From positions 1-21,734 of the forward strand of contig JAEHCT010000003.1 of NCBI GenBank assembly GCA_020697635.1: a DNA stretch of 21,734 nucleotides, in the 5' to 3' direction. Made by a program: the position numbers and the translations under genes. Shown here one piece after another: positions 7,125 through 13,931 of the stretch (the first letter of the stretch is position 1; each line of letters begins with the position of its first letter). The notes under the pieces were generated by a model. That model ran no database searches, had not been told where the DNA came from, and saw only the letters and a list, made by a program, of their open reading frames with translations. Source of the stretch: Candidatus Bathyarchaeota archaeon (GTDB lineage: Archaea > Thermoproteota > Bathyarchaeia > TCS64).

Positions 7125-7571
7125 ATGTCTCTGGACATACTCGATATGAAGATCATAAAGTGCCTCACAGACGATGGGCGGTGCACATACAAGAAGATGT
7201 CGGAGGAGGCGGGGGTGAGCGAGGCCACCGTCAAGAACAGGATCGACAAGCTCCGGGAAGAAGGCATAATAAAGAAGTTCACGGTTATAATGGACTACCA
7301 TAAGCTGGGCAGAGCCATCAAGGCTTTCATCGGCCTCAAGGTCCAGCCTGCTAAACTCTCATCAATCGTCAAGGACATAGAGAAGAACCCCGACGTCCAC
7401 GTCCTCTACCGCACCAGCGGCGACGTCGATCTCCTCATAGAGGTCATATTCGAGCAGATGGAGGACCTCAACGCCTTCCTGGAGAAGGAGATAGCCCTCG
7501 ACGGGATAATCGGGACGGTGGTAACCATAGTGATCGGGCCCTACAAAAGGTGCCCATGGACGGGGCTCTAG
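7125..7571 (+). CDS. Lrp/AsnC family transcriptional regulator
   Basis: A 148-residue regulator with the full family layout: helix-turn-helix in residues 1-60 (LDMKIIKCLTDDGRCTYKKM then SEEAGVSEATVKNRIDKLREEGIIKKFTV), a linker strand, and a RAM effector domain in about 68-140 with TSGDVDLLIEVIF. Family members bind DNA as dimers to octamers and sense amino acids or other metabolites. Start ATG at 7125; no clear Shine-Dalgarno is seen. Likely autoregulated, since repeats and an inverted repeat lie directly upstream. It is divergent from the 89-residue/RAM/CBS genes, whose RAM protein might be a partner. Its stop TAG interlocks with the TAG of the convergent gene in a CTAG (7568-7571). The final residues GPYKRCPWTGL are longer than in most members. 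Confidence 0.94.
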   Translation: MSLDILDMKIIKCLTDDGRCTYKKMSEEAGVSEATVKNRIDKLREEGIIKKFTVIMDYHKLGRAIKAFIGLKVQPAKLSSIVKDIEKNPDVHVLYRTSGDVDLLIEVIFEQMEDLNAFLEKEIALDGIIGTVVTIVIGPYKRCPWTGL

Positions 7572-8104
7572 AGCCACACGTCCTCCCTAGGCTTAGCCAC
7601 CCTGAACACGATCAGGTCCCTGATGTTGGTGTGGTGCTCCTCCAGGGTCACCTTGAACATGGTCTCAAGGTAGCCCTTGAGGTACTGGGACGGCACCGCC
7701 GTGTTCTCGATCTTTATCTCGTCCTCGACCTTCTCGAAGTTTCCCCAGCCCAGGTTCTGGAGCTCGTTGAGCACGAGCGGCCAGTTCGCCTTCTTCGTCA
7801 GGTTGATGTCCCTGAACTCGGGTTTCAGCACCTTCCGCTTGAGGGCCGTCATGCTACCCACCCTGTAGATCTCATTCTCCGTGAGGCTCTCGAACAGGTC
7901 GAGTAGCATGCCCCTGTCCATGACGATGACACGGTTCTCGCCGATGCGGTAGACGTCTGGGAGCCAGTCGTGCATGCTGAGCCTCCTGAAGAGGAGCAGC
8001 GCCTTGTGGAGGGCCTGGCTCTTGTTCTTGATGTAGCGTGTACGCTCAAGGAATTCGAGGTAGTTGTACAGGTCGTCGTCTATCTCGACCGTTACCTCCT
8101 TCAT
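7568..8104 (-). CDS. Ribbon-helix-helix protein with unassigned C-terminal domain
   Basis: 178 residues. The first 45 (KEVTVEIDDDLYNYLEFLE then a helix containing NKSQALHKALLLFRRL) match a ribbon-helix-helix DNA-binding domain: an amphipathic strand T-V-E-I, two helices and the small turn before SQAL. The rest, residues 50-178, is an alpha/beta region I cannot assign (NRVIVMDRGMLLDLFESL, LVLNELQNLGWGNFEK, a final DLIVFRVAKP strand); its length suggests a ligand-sensing domain. Likely a transcription regulator. ATG at 8104 overlaps the TGA of the small membrane protein upstream (ATGA), so the pair is translationally coupled. The stop TAG is interlocked with the Lrp stop. No Zn site is seen. 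Confidence 0.75.
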   Translation of the reverse strand: MKEVTVEIDDDLYNYLEFLERTRYIKNKSQALHKALLLFRRLSMHDWLPDVYRIGENRVIVMDRGMLLDLFESLTENEIYRVGSMTALKRKVLKPEFRDINLTKKANWPLVLNELQNLGWGNFEKVEDEIKIENTAVPSQYLKGYLETMFKVTLEEHHTNIRDLIVFRVAKPREDVWL

Positions 8105-8391
8105 CGACTCTCCTCCTCTTCACCCCTATCCTCTTTTGACTCCCTAAGGGCATGAGTCTTTCCCTCCCCCGCCATGCTGCCCAGCCTCTTGATGAAGAAG
8201 TAGACTGTGAGCCCGTACTGGACCATGAGGAAGAATATGACGCCTATGGCGACGTACATGTTACTGGGCTTCCTGTACCATATGAGCCCTACGGCTATCG
8301 TCATGCCGAGGTAGGGTGTAGCCAGCAACGCATAGATGAACCTGCGGTTCGCGTCCAGTACCTCCGCGATGCTGGGCTTCTCCTCGGCCAA
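8101..8391 (-). CDS. Small two-helix membrane protein
   Basis: 96 residues with two hydrophobic segments, about 18-39 (FIYALLATPYLGMTIAVGLIW) and 45-67 (MYVAIGVIFFLMVQYGLTVYF), short RKPSN loop, and a highly charged C-terminal tail ending EDRGEEEESR. No known family recognised. The tail and the overlap with the downstream ribbon-helix-helix gene (ATGA at 8101-8104) suggest a membrane partner that might recruit or release the regulator; that role is inference. Starts at TTG, supported by GGTGAG 6 bases upstream on the minus strand. It lies 86 bases after the TFB gene and could be on the same transcript. Stop is TGA. Confidence 0.72.
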   Translation of the reverse strand: MAEEKPSIAEVLDANRRFIYALLATPYLGMTIAVGLIWYRKPSNMYVAIGVIFFLMVQYGLTVYFFIKRLGSMAGEGKTHALRESKEDRGEEEESR

Positions 8392-8477
8392 AACTATCTC
8401 ACCTAGAATGAATAGGTAAGGAAAAAGGTTTATGATCTTCTATTTTGCCACGCCGCCCCTGTGAAGCTGTGTGACGA

Positions 8478-9425
8478 TTATTCTATTATCTGGCGTATCT
8501 CCTTCTCCGGCGTGTCCGGCAGCGACTTAAGCGTGGCCTCGAGGCCCCTGAGCCTGTTACGCAGGGTGACCTCCGTGGTACCCGCCGCCTCCGCGACGTC
8601 CTTCTGGATCCTCTTGTCGTCGTTGTCGAGGCACGCCATATACAGCGCCGCCGCGGCGACTCCCCTCGGGCCTTTCCCGGTGAGCCCCTGCCCCTCCTTG
8701 GCTCTCATGAGTATGTCTATGGCGTATTGCTCGGTGTCCCTCCTCAGTTTGAGCTTCGACGCGATGCTCGGTACGAACTTCATGGGGTCGTCCACAGGCA
8801 TCTTCAGCTTCATCTCCCTGATGAGGAGCCTGTAGGTGCGCGCCACCTCGCTGTGCTCGCGCGTGGACGCCTTCGAGATCTCCTTTAGCGGTCTGGGTAC
8901 TTTTGACTGTCTGCACGCCGCGTATGTAGACGCCGCCACGAAGGCGTCGATGCTCCGGCCCCTTATGAGGTTCATCTTGAGGGCTCTGCGGTAGATTAGG
9001 GCTGCCTGCTCCTTGACGCTCTGGGGTAGGTGTAGGGTCGTCGCCATGCGGTCAAGCTCCGCCATGGCTATGCTCAGGTTTCGCTTCCACGTCTCGTCGA
9101 ACTTGCTGCGGTTGTCGTACCTGCGGAGCCTGTCCATCTTGATGCGGGTCTCGTCCTTGAGCCTGTTCCCTTGGGCGTCCCTGTACCCGTTGAAGACCGT
9201 GGACAACCCCTTGTCGTATAGGGTGTAGCTCATGCCGAGCCCGGTGCGTGTCCGGCTCTTCTTCTCGTCGGCCGTGAAGGCCCTCCTCTCTGGTCCCCTG
9301 TCTATGAGCTCCTCTTCCACCACCAGGCCGCAGTTGGCGCAGACCATCTCGCCGTTCTCCGGGTCGCTTATTAGGCGGGTGCTCCCACATCGGGGACACG
9401 CGTTATGGACAGGTTCCTCTCTCAC
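8478..9425 (-). CDS. tfb: Transcription initiation factor B (TFB/TFIIB)
   Basis: 315 residues. TFB bridges TATA-bound TBP and RNA polymerase and sets transcription direction and start site. The N-terminal zinc ribbon has C10-x2-C13 and C29-x2-C32 (NACPRCGSTR, MVCANCGLVV), followed by the B-finger/reader region with DRGPERRAFTADE and GLGMSYTLYDKGLSTVF. Two cyclin-like repeats follow, about residues 110-205 and 210-305, the second with GKGPRGVAAAALYMACL, and a helix-turn-helix-like DVAEAAGTTEVTLRNRLRGL for BRE contact. The start is GTG, supported by GGAG five bases upstream. Archaea often have several TFBs, so this may be one of a set. Its TATA box lies inside an inverted repeat shared with the divergent PadR-like gene. 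Stop is TAA. Confidence 0.96.
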   Translation of the reverse strand: MREEPVHNACPRCGSTRLISDPENGEMVCANCGLVVEEELIDRGPERRAFTADEKKSRTRTGLGMSYTLYDKGLSTVFNGYRDAQGNRLKDETRIKMDRLRRYDNRSKFDETWKRNLSIAMAELDRMATTLHLPQSVKEQAALIYRRALKMNLIRGRSIDAFVAASTYAACRQSKVPRPLKEISKASTREHSEVARTYRLLIREMKLKMPVDDPMKFVPSIASKLKLRRDTEQYAIDILMRAKEGQGLTGKGPRGVAAAALYMACLDNDDKRIQKDVAEAAGTTEVTLRNRLRGLEATLKSLPDTPEKEIRQIIE

Positions 9426-9459
9426 TTTAACTCCTTTCCTCGTGATTTAAACTAGAGAA

Positions 9460-9486
9460 ACGTATAGGGATATTTTACCCATACGT
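9460..9486. promoter_or_regulatory. Dyad element over the TFB promoter
   Basis: Arms acgtataggg (9460-9469) and cccatacgt (9478-9486) form a near-perfect inverted repeat, one extra base in the left arm, with an 8-base AT spacer. The minus-strand spacer and flank read TAAAATAT, correctly placed (about 47 bases upstream of the TFB GTG) to be the TATA box of tfb. A protein bound to the arms would block TBP at tfb and could affect the divergent gene at 9535. Confidence 0.5.
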
Positions 9487-9507
9487 AAATTATAAATAAT
9501 TCGGCCT

Positions 9508-9517
9508 TTATATAAGC
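9508..9517 (+). promoter_or_regulatory. TATA box for PadR-like gene
   Basis: The sequence tttatataag is centred about 23-24 bases ahead of the ATG at 9535, which fits a leaderless message. An additional upstream AT element, at about 9487-9499, would give a 15-base leader with a gaggg ribosome site. The two cannot be told apart by eye. Confidence 0.5.
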
Positions 9518-9534
9518 GTTTCGAGGGTAGCCCG

Positions 9535-9855
9535 ATGCCTAAACCCAAAGGGACATGCGGCGCGACGAAGATGAAGATACTGGCAGTCATATGCAACGAC
9601 TGCGAGAACGACAAAGAGGCCTACGGTTACAGCATATGGCAGCAGCTCAAGACCAGCTTCTACGTCTACATGAACGACAACGACATAAGGAACGTCTACC
9701 ACCACCTCAACGACCTCTGCGCACTGGGCTACATAACGAAAAGCGAAGGACCCGAGGACTGCCCCAAATGCTTCTACGATCTGACACCAAAGGGACACGG
9801 AATCAGGCACCGCTACCAGAAGTTCATAGACATACGGAACATAAACCCAAGCTAG
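9535..9855 (+). CDS. PadR-like winged-helix protein with cysteine pairs
   Basis: 106 residues with a PadR-type winged-helix pattern: a first helix (MKILAVICN), the YGYSIWQQLKTSF segment, a recognition helix (DIRNVYHHLNDLCALGYI) and a wing ending FYDLTPKGHGIRHRY. The DLTPKG wing end and GYSIW are what I use for the call. Unusual are six cysteines (C8, C20, C23, C62, C76, C79), four of them in two CX2C pairs (CNDC, CPKC), consistent with a zinc or Fe-S site that could sense metal or redox state; this is inference. It is divergent from tfb across a dyad element and ends in TAG that interlocks with the convergent ModE-like gene at CTAG (9852-9855). Confidence 0.75.
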   Translation: MPKPKGTCGATKMKILAVICNDCENDKEAYGYSIWQQLKTSFYVYMNDNDIRNVYHHLNDLCALGYITKSEGPEDCPKCFYDLTPKGHGIRHRYQKFIDIRNINPS

Positions 9856-10352
9856 TTCTCTAGTGATACGTGTAAAAGCACAACGTCCCCGACCTCCTTG
9901 ACAGCGCCACCCCCAGGCAGCGAGAACGTTAACGGCCCATCTTTCATCCCTACGATGTACTCTACACGGTCTCCTTTCTCGACTACGTCGAGGACGGTGC
10001 CCTGGACCTGGATCTCCCATAGAGATCCTTCTGAGACTTCGTCCAGCATCCTCCTGAACCTCTCGAAGTCCCTGAGGTATCGTCTCCCCAGCTCTGTTAT
10101 CTCGGTGCTTCCCCCTCCGTGTCTCCCCCCCTTCGTGGCGGATATGAGGGGCTCCCCCAGCGTCTCCTCCGCCTTCTTGATGAGGCCCCAAGCGTACCTG
10201 TAGCTCATGCCCAGGGAGGAGGCGGCCTCCTTGAGTGTCCCCTTCTCCTGTATCTTCCTGAGGAGGCCGTAGACGCCTGGGCCGAAGACGTGGCCCTCGT
10301 CGGTCTCCAGCCATAGCTTGTAGGCGGGTCTTGCTCTCCGCACCTTGATCAT
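9852..10352 (-). CDS. ModE-like molybdate-type transcriptional regulator
   Basis: 166 residues from ATG at 10352. The N-terminal winged helix matches ModE: GPGVYGLLRKIQEKGTLKEA, then SSLGMSYRYAWGLIKKAEET and a GGRHGGGSTEITELGRRYL wing, where GGxxGGGxxLTxxG is the family signature. Residues ~110-166 (QVQGTVLDVVEKGDRVEYIV, a GGGAVKEVGDVVLLHV strand pair) look like a single TOBE/MOP-like beta domain; two are usual in full ModE, so this is a short form. ModE proteins bind molybdate or tungstate and control transport and cofactor genes. The open frame reaches 10517 but the upstream part is cysteine- and aromatic-rich AT sequence overlapping the archaellin promoter, so I reject it. MobB at 20815 supports Mo/W metabolism in this genome. 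Confidence 0.85.
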   Translation of the reverse strand: MIKVRRARPAYKLWLETDEGHVFGPGVYGLLRKIQEKGTLKEAASSLGMSYRYAWGLIKKAEETLGEPLISATKGGRHGGGSTEITELGRRYLRDFERFRRMLDEVSEGSLWEIQVQGTVLDVVEKGDRVEYIVGMKDGPLTFSLPGGGAVKEVGDVVLLHVSLEN

Positions 10353-10403
10353 GGCTATCTGGACGGCGTCGATTGATAACCTTTGGCTCAGGCACAAAGC
10401 GTT

Positions 10404-10437
10404 GTTTATGGAGCATACATACATTTTCTTAATAAAG
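10404..10437. promoter_or_regulatory. Divergent promoter region, ModE-like gene and archaellin
   Basis: The space between the two starts is 134 bases. A plus-strand TATA-like cttaataaag lies at 10428-10437, implying a 28-base archaellin leader containing GGTGTTGGT. A minus-strand CATAAAC at 10404-10410 is suitably placed for the ModE-like gene. With the two elements only about 20 bases apart, a regulator bound between them could control both. Confidence 0.4.
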
Positions 10438-10486
10438 CAGTACAGGAAAAGCTCACCAAACCTAGGTAACTGGTGTTGGTATAACA

Positions 10487-11116
10487 ATGAGTACAATTTC
10501 CAAGTCAAGACGAGCAATGACCGGTCTAGAGACCGCCATAATCCTCGTCGCCTTCGTAATCACCGCTGCGGCTTTCGCCTTCGTCATACTAAACATGGGG
10601 TTCCTGACGGCCGAGAAGGCCCAGTCAGTGATCTCCGCCGGCATTAGCGAGGCCAGCAGCTCCATGCTCATAGACAGCGGCCTTGTCGCGTTCTTCTCTA
10701 ACACGACTACCCCGGGAGCACAGCAGGCAGATATCTGCTTAACCAAAGTCATCTTCTACATGAAGCTGAGTCAGGGGCATGAGCCGGTCGACTGCGATGA
10801 CAACAGGCTGGTAGCCACCTTAACAAACGACGTATGCCACGGCGAGATCTATAACATCAACGGGACAGTCATGACAATCTCAACTGCTAACGGCGACACT
10901 GACACCCTGCTTGAGACAGGGGAGAAGTTCAAGGTAGAGATCGACTTCACCGAGCTACTGTTAACAGATGTCGAACCTATCCCAGCTAACAGGCCTAACA
11001 TGTACACTCACCCGTACGAGAACTTCAGGATCGAAATAAGGCCGAGCCAAGGCGCCGTGATGACTATAGAGCGTCAGATACCCGCCGTATACACCCCTGT
11101 GATGGTAATAGAATAA
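10487..11116 (+). CDS. Archaellin (archaeal flagellin) or archaellin-like pilin
   Basis: 209 residues. It begins MSTISKSRRAMTGLETAII; the basic stretch followed by RRA-MTG and a GLETAIILVAFVITAAAFAF helix is the class III signal peptide of archaellins, with prepilin peptidase cleavage expected after A10. The N-terminal helix (12-40) forms the filament core; the rest is strand-rich with two N-glycosylation sequons (NTT near 72-74 and NGT in the middle), and the end (IERQIPAVYTPVMVIE) is hydrophobic like other archaellins. No other archaellum genes (arlCDEFGHIJ, flaK/pibD) are within view, so it is a solitary copy that might be an adhesive pilin. 134 bases from the divergent ModE-like gene. Stop is TAA. 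Confidence 0.9.
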   Translation: MSTISKSRRAMTGLETAIILVAFVITAAAFAFVILNMGFLTAEKAQSVISAGISEASSSMLIDSGLVAFFSNTTTPGAQQADICLTKVIFYMKLSQGHEPVDCDDNRLVATLTNDVCHGEIYNINGTVMTISTANGDTDTLLETGEKFKVEIDFTELLLTDVEPIPANRPNMYTHPYENFRIEIRPSQGAVMTIERQIPAVYTPVMVIE

Positions 11117-11120
11117 ACCG

Positions 11121-11129
11121 CTTTTATAG
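11121..11129 (+). promoter_or_regulatory. TATA box for the CoA-transferase gene
   Basis: The sequence cttttatag is centred 28 bases ahead of the ATG at 11153, so the message is leaderless or nearly so. It lies just after the archaellin stop, hence separate transcription is likely. Confidence 0.55.
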
Positions 11130-11152
11130 CGTAGTCGTCAGTATCTTTCTCC

Positions 11153-12349
11153 ATGCTTAACCGTGATGCCTTCCTCGGTGTGAGGGTTCTGGACCTGAGC
11201 AGGGTATTGGCTGGGCCCTTCTGCGGAATGCTGCTGGCTGACATGGGGGCTGAGGTCATAAAGCTGGAGATCCCGGGCAGGGGCGACGACTCCAGACAGT
11301 TTCCACCCTTCGTCGGCGGGGAGAGCATGTACTACGTTAACCTGAACAGGGGGAAGCGAAGCATCACGATCAACCTAAAGACCGACGAGGGTAGGCGCCT
11401 CTTAATTGAACTAGTGAAGAGATGCGACGTGCTCATCGAGAACTTCAGGCCGGGCACCATGGAGCGTCTGGGTCTGGGCTACGATGAGCTCAGGGAGGCG
11501 AACCCGGGGCTGGTCTACGCCGCCATCTCCGGGTTCGGCCAGTACGGCCCCTACAGGGAGAGGCCCGGATACGACATCATAGGCCAAGCCATGGGGGGGC
11601 TCCTCAGCATCACCGGGTGGCCCGACGGGCCGCCCACGCGGTCCGGGACCGCTATAGGCGACATACTGAGCTCGCTGTTCTGCTGCGTAGGCATCCTCGC
11701 CGCCCTCAACGTGCGGGAGAGGACGGGGGAGGGGCAGATGGTGGATGTCTCGCTGGTGGACAGCGTCTTCGCGGCGCTGGAGAACATACCTCAACGGTTC
11801 TATGTCGACGGTCAAGTCCCGGGGCGCATCGGGAACCGTTACGAGTTCATCTACCCCTACGATACCTTCCATGCGAGGGATGGCTGGGTCGTCATCGGCA
11901 TAGCCAACGACGCCATCTGGGACAGGTTCATAGAGGTGACCGGCCTCAAGAGGCTCGGAGATGATCCCAGGTTCGCGTCCAACATGCTCAGGGTCGAGAA
12001 CCATGGGGCGCTGAAGCCCCTCATCGAGGAGTGGACCACGCGTCACGAGAAGGACGCCATCGTTGAGCTGCTCAACGAGCACCGTGTCCCCTCGTGCCCC
12101 ATCTACGACGTCAGGGAGGCGTCAGAGGACGAGCACATCGGGGGCGCCCGCGGCATGGTGGTGGAGCTGGAGCAGCCCGGCCTCGGAGCCGTCAAGGTCC
12201 AGGGCAACCCCATCAAGATGTCCGAGACTAGACCAGTTCCCCGCGGGCCGGCCCCATCGCTTGGCGGAGACACTTTTGAGGTGCTCCGAGACCTATTAGG
12301 CATGGATCTTGAAGAGTACGAGAGACTCAACGAGCAGGGCGTGGTGTAG
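11153..12349 (+). CDS. Class III CoA-transferase (CaiB/BaiF family)
   Basis: 398 residues, usual length for the family, which moves CoA between carboxylic acids via an aspartyl-CoA intermediate. Visible: LGVRVLDLSRVLAGPFCGM then LADMGAEVIKLEIPGRGDD at the N-terminus, the NRGKRSITINLKTDEGR segment, ISGFGQYGPYRERPGYDII, and GTAIGDILSS whose D170 is the expected catalytic aspartate. FHARDGWVVIGIANDAIW and the C-terminal GxGAVKVQGNPIKMSETR are also typical. Substrates cannot be told; members act on formyl-, carnitinyl-, bile-acid- or benzylsuccinyl-type CoA. It is stop-start overlapped (TAGTG) with the UDG gene, which may be accidental. Stop is TAG. Confidence 0.95.
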   Translation: MLNRDAFLGVRVLDLSRVLAGPFCGMLLADMGAEVIKLEIPGRGDDSRQFPPFVGGESMYYVNLNRGKRSITINLKTDEGRRLLIELVKRCDVLIENFRPGTMERLGLGYDELREANPGLVYAAISGFGQYGPYRERPGYDIIGQAMGGLLSITGWPDGPPTRSGTAIGDILSSLFCCVGILAALNVRERTGEGQMVDVSLVDSVFAALENIPQRFYVDGQVPGRIGNRYEFIYPYDTFHARDGWVVIGIANDAIWDRFIEVTGLKRLGDDPRFASNMLRVENHGALKPLIEEWTTRHEKDAIVELLNEHRVPSCPIYDVREASEDEHIGGARGMVVELEQPGLGAVKVQGNPIKMSETRPVPRGPAPSLGGDTFEVLRDLLGMDLEEYERLNEQGVV

Positions 12350-12948
12350 TGTACCACTCGGCGGATAAGGCCAAGACGACGCGCATGAACGCCCTCAGAG
12401 ACAGAGCCCAGATCTGCACGCGTTGCGGTCTATGGGAGTCCCGGACCAACGCCGTGGTCGGGTCTGGATGCCTCGACGCCGAGATCGTGCTCGTCGGGGA
12501 GGCGCCGGGTAGAACCGAGGACGAGTCAGGCCTACCCTTCGTCGGGAGAGCCGGGAAGCTTCTGGACGACATCCTGGGGAAGGCGGGACTCTCCAGGGAC
12601 GACGTGTTCATCATGAACGTCGTCAAGTGCAGGCCGCCAAACAACCGCCGCCCCAAGAAGGGTGAGGTAGACGCCTGCGAGCGGTTCATCGCGGAGCAGC
12701 TCGACATCATCAGGCCCAGGGTGGTGGCCCCGATGGGGAACAGTTCAATCAGCTACTTCTTCGAGAAGCATGGACTGGGGAAGGCGGTGGTTGGGGACGT
12801 CCACGGAGGTGAGTACGAGATAGAAGGCGGCTGGGGCGTGTTTAAGCTGGTGCCGCTGTACCACCCCGCAGCAGCCATATATAACAGGCGCCTCGTCGAG
12901 GAGCTCGAACGAGACATGAAGAGGCTAGCCGGACTCGAGGGCCCTTAA
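12349..12948 (+). CDS. Type 4 (family 4) uracil-DNA glycosylase with 4Fe-4S cluster
   Basis: 199 residues. Removes uracil from DNA formed by cytosine deamination, starting base excision repair. The four cluster cysteines of family 4 are all present: C23-x2-C26 in ICTRC, C94 in NVVKCRPPNN and C110 in VDACERF. The active-site motif GEAPGRTEDESG (50-61) and the PLYHPAAAIYN motif near the C-terminus are clear. Two starts are possible: GTG at 12349, overlapping the upstream TAG, or ATG at 12385 (187 residues), which leaves 10 residues before the first cysteine. I list the longer form; the shorter is about equally plausible. Convergent with htpX, overlapping by 24 bases. Stop is TAA. Confidence 0.94.
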   Translation: MYHSADKAKTTRMNALRDRAQICTRCGLWESRTNAVVGSGCLDAEIVLVGEAPGRTEDESGLPFVGRAGKLLDDILGKAGLSRDDVFIMNVVKCRPPNNRRPKKGEVDACERFIAEQLDIIRPRVVAPMGNSSISYFFEKHGLGKAVVGDVHGGEYEIEGGWGVFKLVPLYHPAAAIYNRRLVEELERDMKRLAGLEGP

Positions 12949-13875
12949 CGCCCTGAGCCTCTTAACCATGTTCGGGTGGGTGCTGAATAGCTCGAGGAAG
13001 CTCTCGAACCCAGACACGCGCCTCGCGGCCATCTGGTCCACAAACTCGGAGTCGCCGGCGAACCCCGTCCCGTGCATCTCGCTGAGGTCCCTGCTGGCCC
13101 TGTCGGGGTCTGAGATGAACAGCGCCTTGAAGCTCCCCGAGCCGACCTGCCTCGGGGTGAGCATCTGGGTGCGGTAGGTTGCCTGGCTTATCCTCGCAAG
13201 CGCCTCCCCCATCTTCCGGGCGCCTCCCGGCGTGAGGCCGGCGCTGTGCATGTCCGCGTAGTACTCCCGCGTCCTGCTGAGGCCCAGGTTTGCGAGGCTT
13301 AGCACGAAGTAGACGAGGAGGCTCGCGGCGCCCACGAGCCCGTAGCTTCCCCTGTCCCTGTCGCGGCTGAACATCGTGGACCGGGCGATGATGTAGAAGA
13401 GGCTGGGCAGGAAGCTGGCCATCATCATCAGGTGCATGTCCCTGTGCTTGATGTGGCCAAGCTCGTGGCCGACTACGGCGTTCACCTGCTCCACGTCAAG
13501 AGCGTCCAGGAGCCCCCGGGTCACGGCCACGTGGCTCCCTGAGAGGGGTGAGCCGTAGGCGAAGGCGTTGGGTATCGGGATGCTGGATACCATGAGCTTC
13601 GGGGTCTTGATGCCTGAGCGTCTGCTGAGCTCCTCTAGGCTGCTGTGGAGCTCCGGGTTCTGGTCGGGGCTCATAGGTTTGACGCGGTAGGTGAGGTTGA
13701 TCAGGTAGGGAGCTAGGAGCCACTGGAGGAGGTTGAACCCCGCCGCCAAGAGTATCAGCGACGTGAGGTTCAGCGTTCCTAGGCTGGACATTATTAACGC
13801 GAGTCCGATTGTGGACACGCCTATGATCACCGCTGCGGTACCGGCCATCGATAGCCTCAGCTTGTTCAGGCTCAT
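12925..13875 (-). CDS. htpX: HtpX-family M48 membrane zinc metalloprotease
   Basis: 316 residues. Membrane protease of quality control. The zinc site HELGH is at residues 137-141 with the third ligand E204 in REYYAD, which matches the HtpX REFxAD signature. Two N-terminal hydrophobic segments (about 10-30 and 37-60) and two more around 150-165 and 178-200 give the HtpX topology with the active site facing the cytoplasm. IPNAFAYGSPLSGSHVAVTRGLL is the classic strand before the zinc motif. The C-terminal THPNMVKRLRAL fits the family end. Starts at ATG 13875, 56 bases after the stop of argS, and probably the next gene in the same direction. Stop TAG; it overlaps the convergent UDG. Confidence 0.95.
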   Translation of the reverse strand: MSLNKLRLSMAGTAAVIIGVSTIGLALIMSSLGTLNLTSLILLAAGFNLLQWLLAPYLINLTYRVKPMSPDQNPELHSSLEELSRRSGIKTPKLMVSSIPIPNAFAYGSPLSGSHVAVTRGLLDALDVEQVNAVVGHELGHIKHRDMHLMMMASFLPSLFYIIARSTMFSRDRDRGSYGLVGAASLLVYFVLSLANLGLSRTREYYADMHSAGLTPGGARKMGEALARISQATYRTQMLTPRQVGSGSFKALFISDPDRASRDLSEMHGTGFAGDSEFVDQMAARRVSGFESFLELFSTHPNMVKRLRALRALESG

Positions 13876-13931
13876 GCTTACAGTCTCAATAGTCTGCGAA
13901 ACGGCCCGGAATATAAACAGATTGGGTTCTG

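Noticed and set aside
10353..10517. Upstream extension of the ModE-like frame to 10517.
   Set aside because: It covers the archaellin start and divergent promoter, is AT rich, and the ModE fold begins near MIKVRRARPAYKLW.
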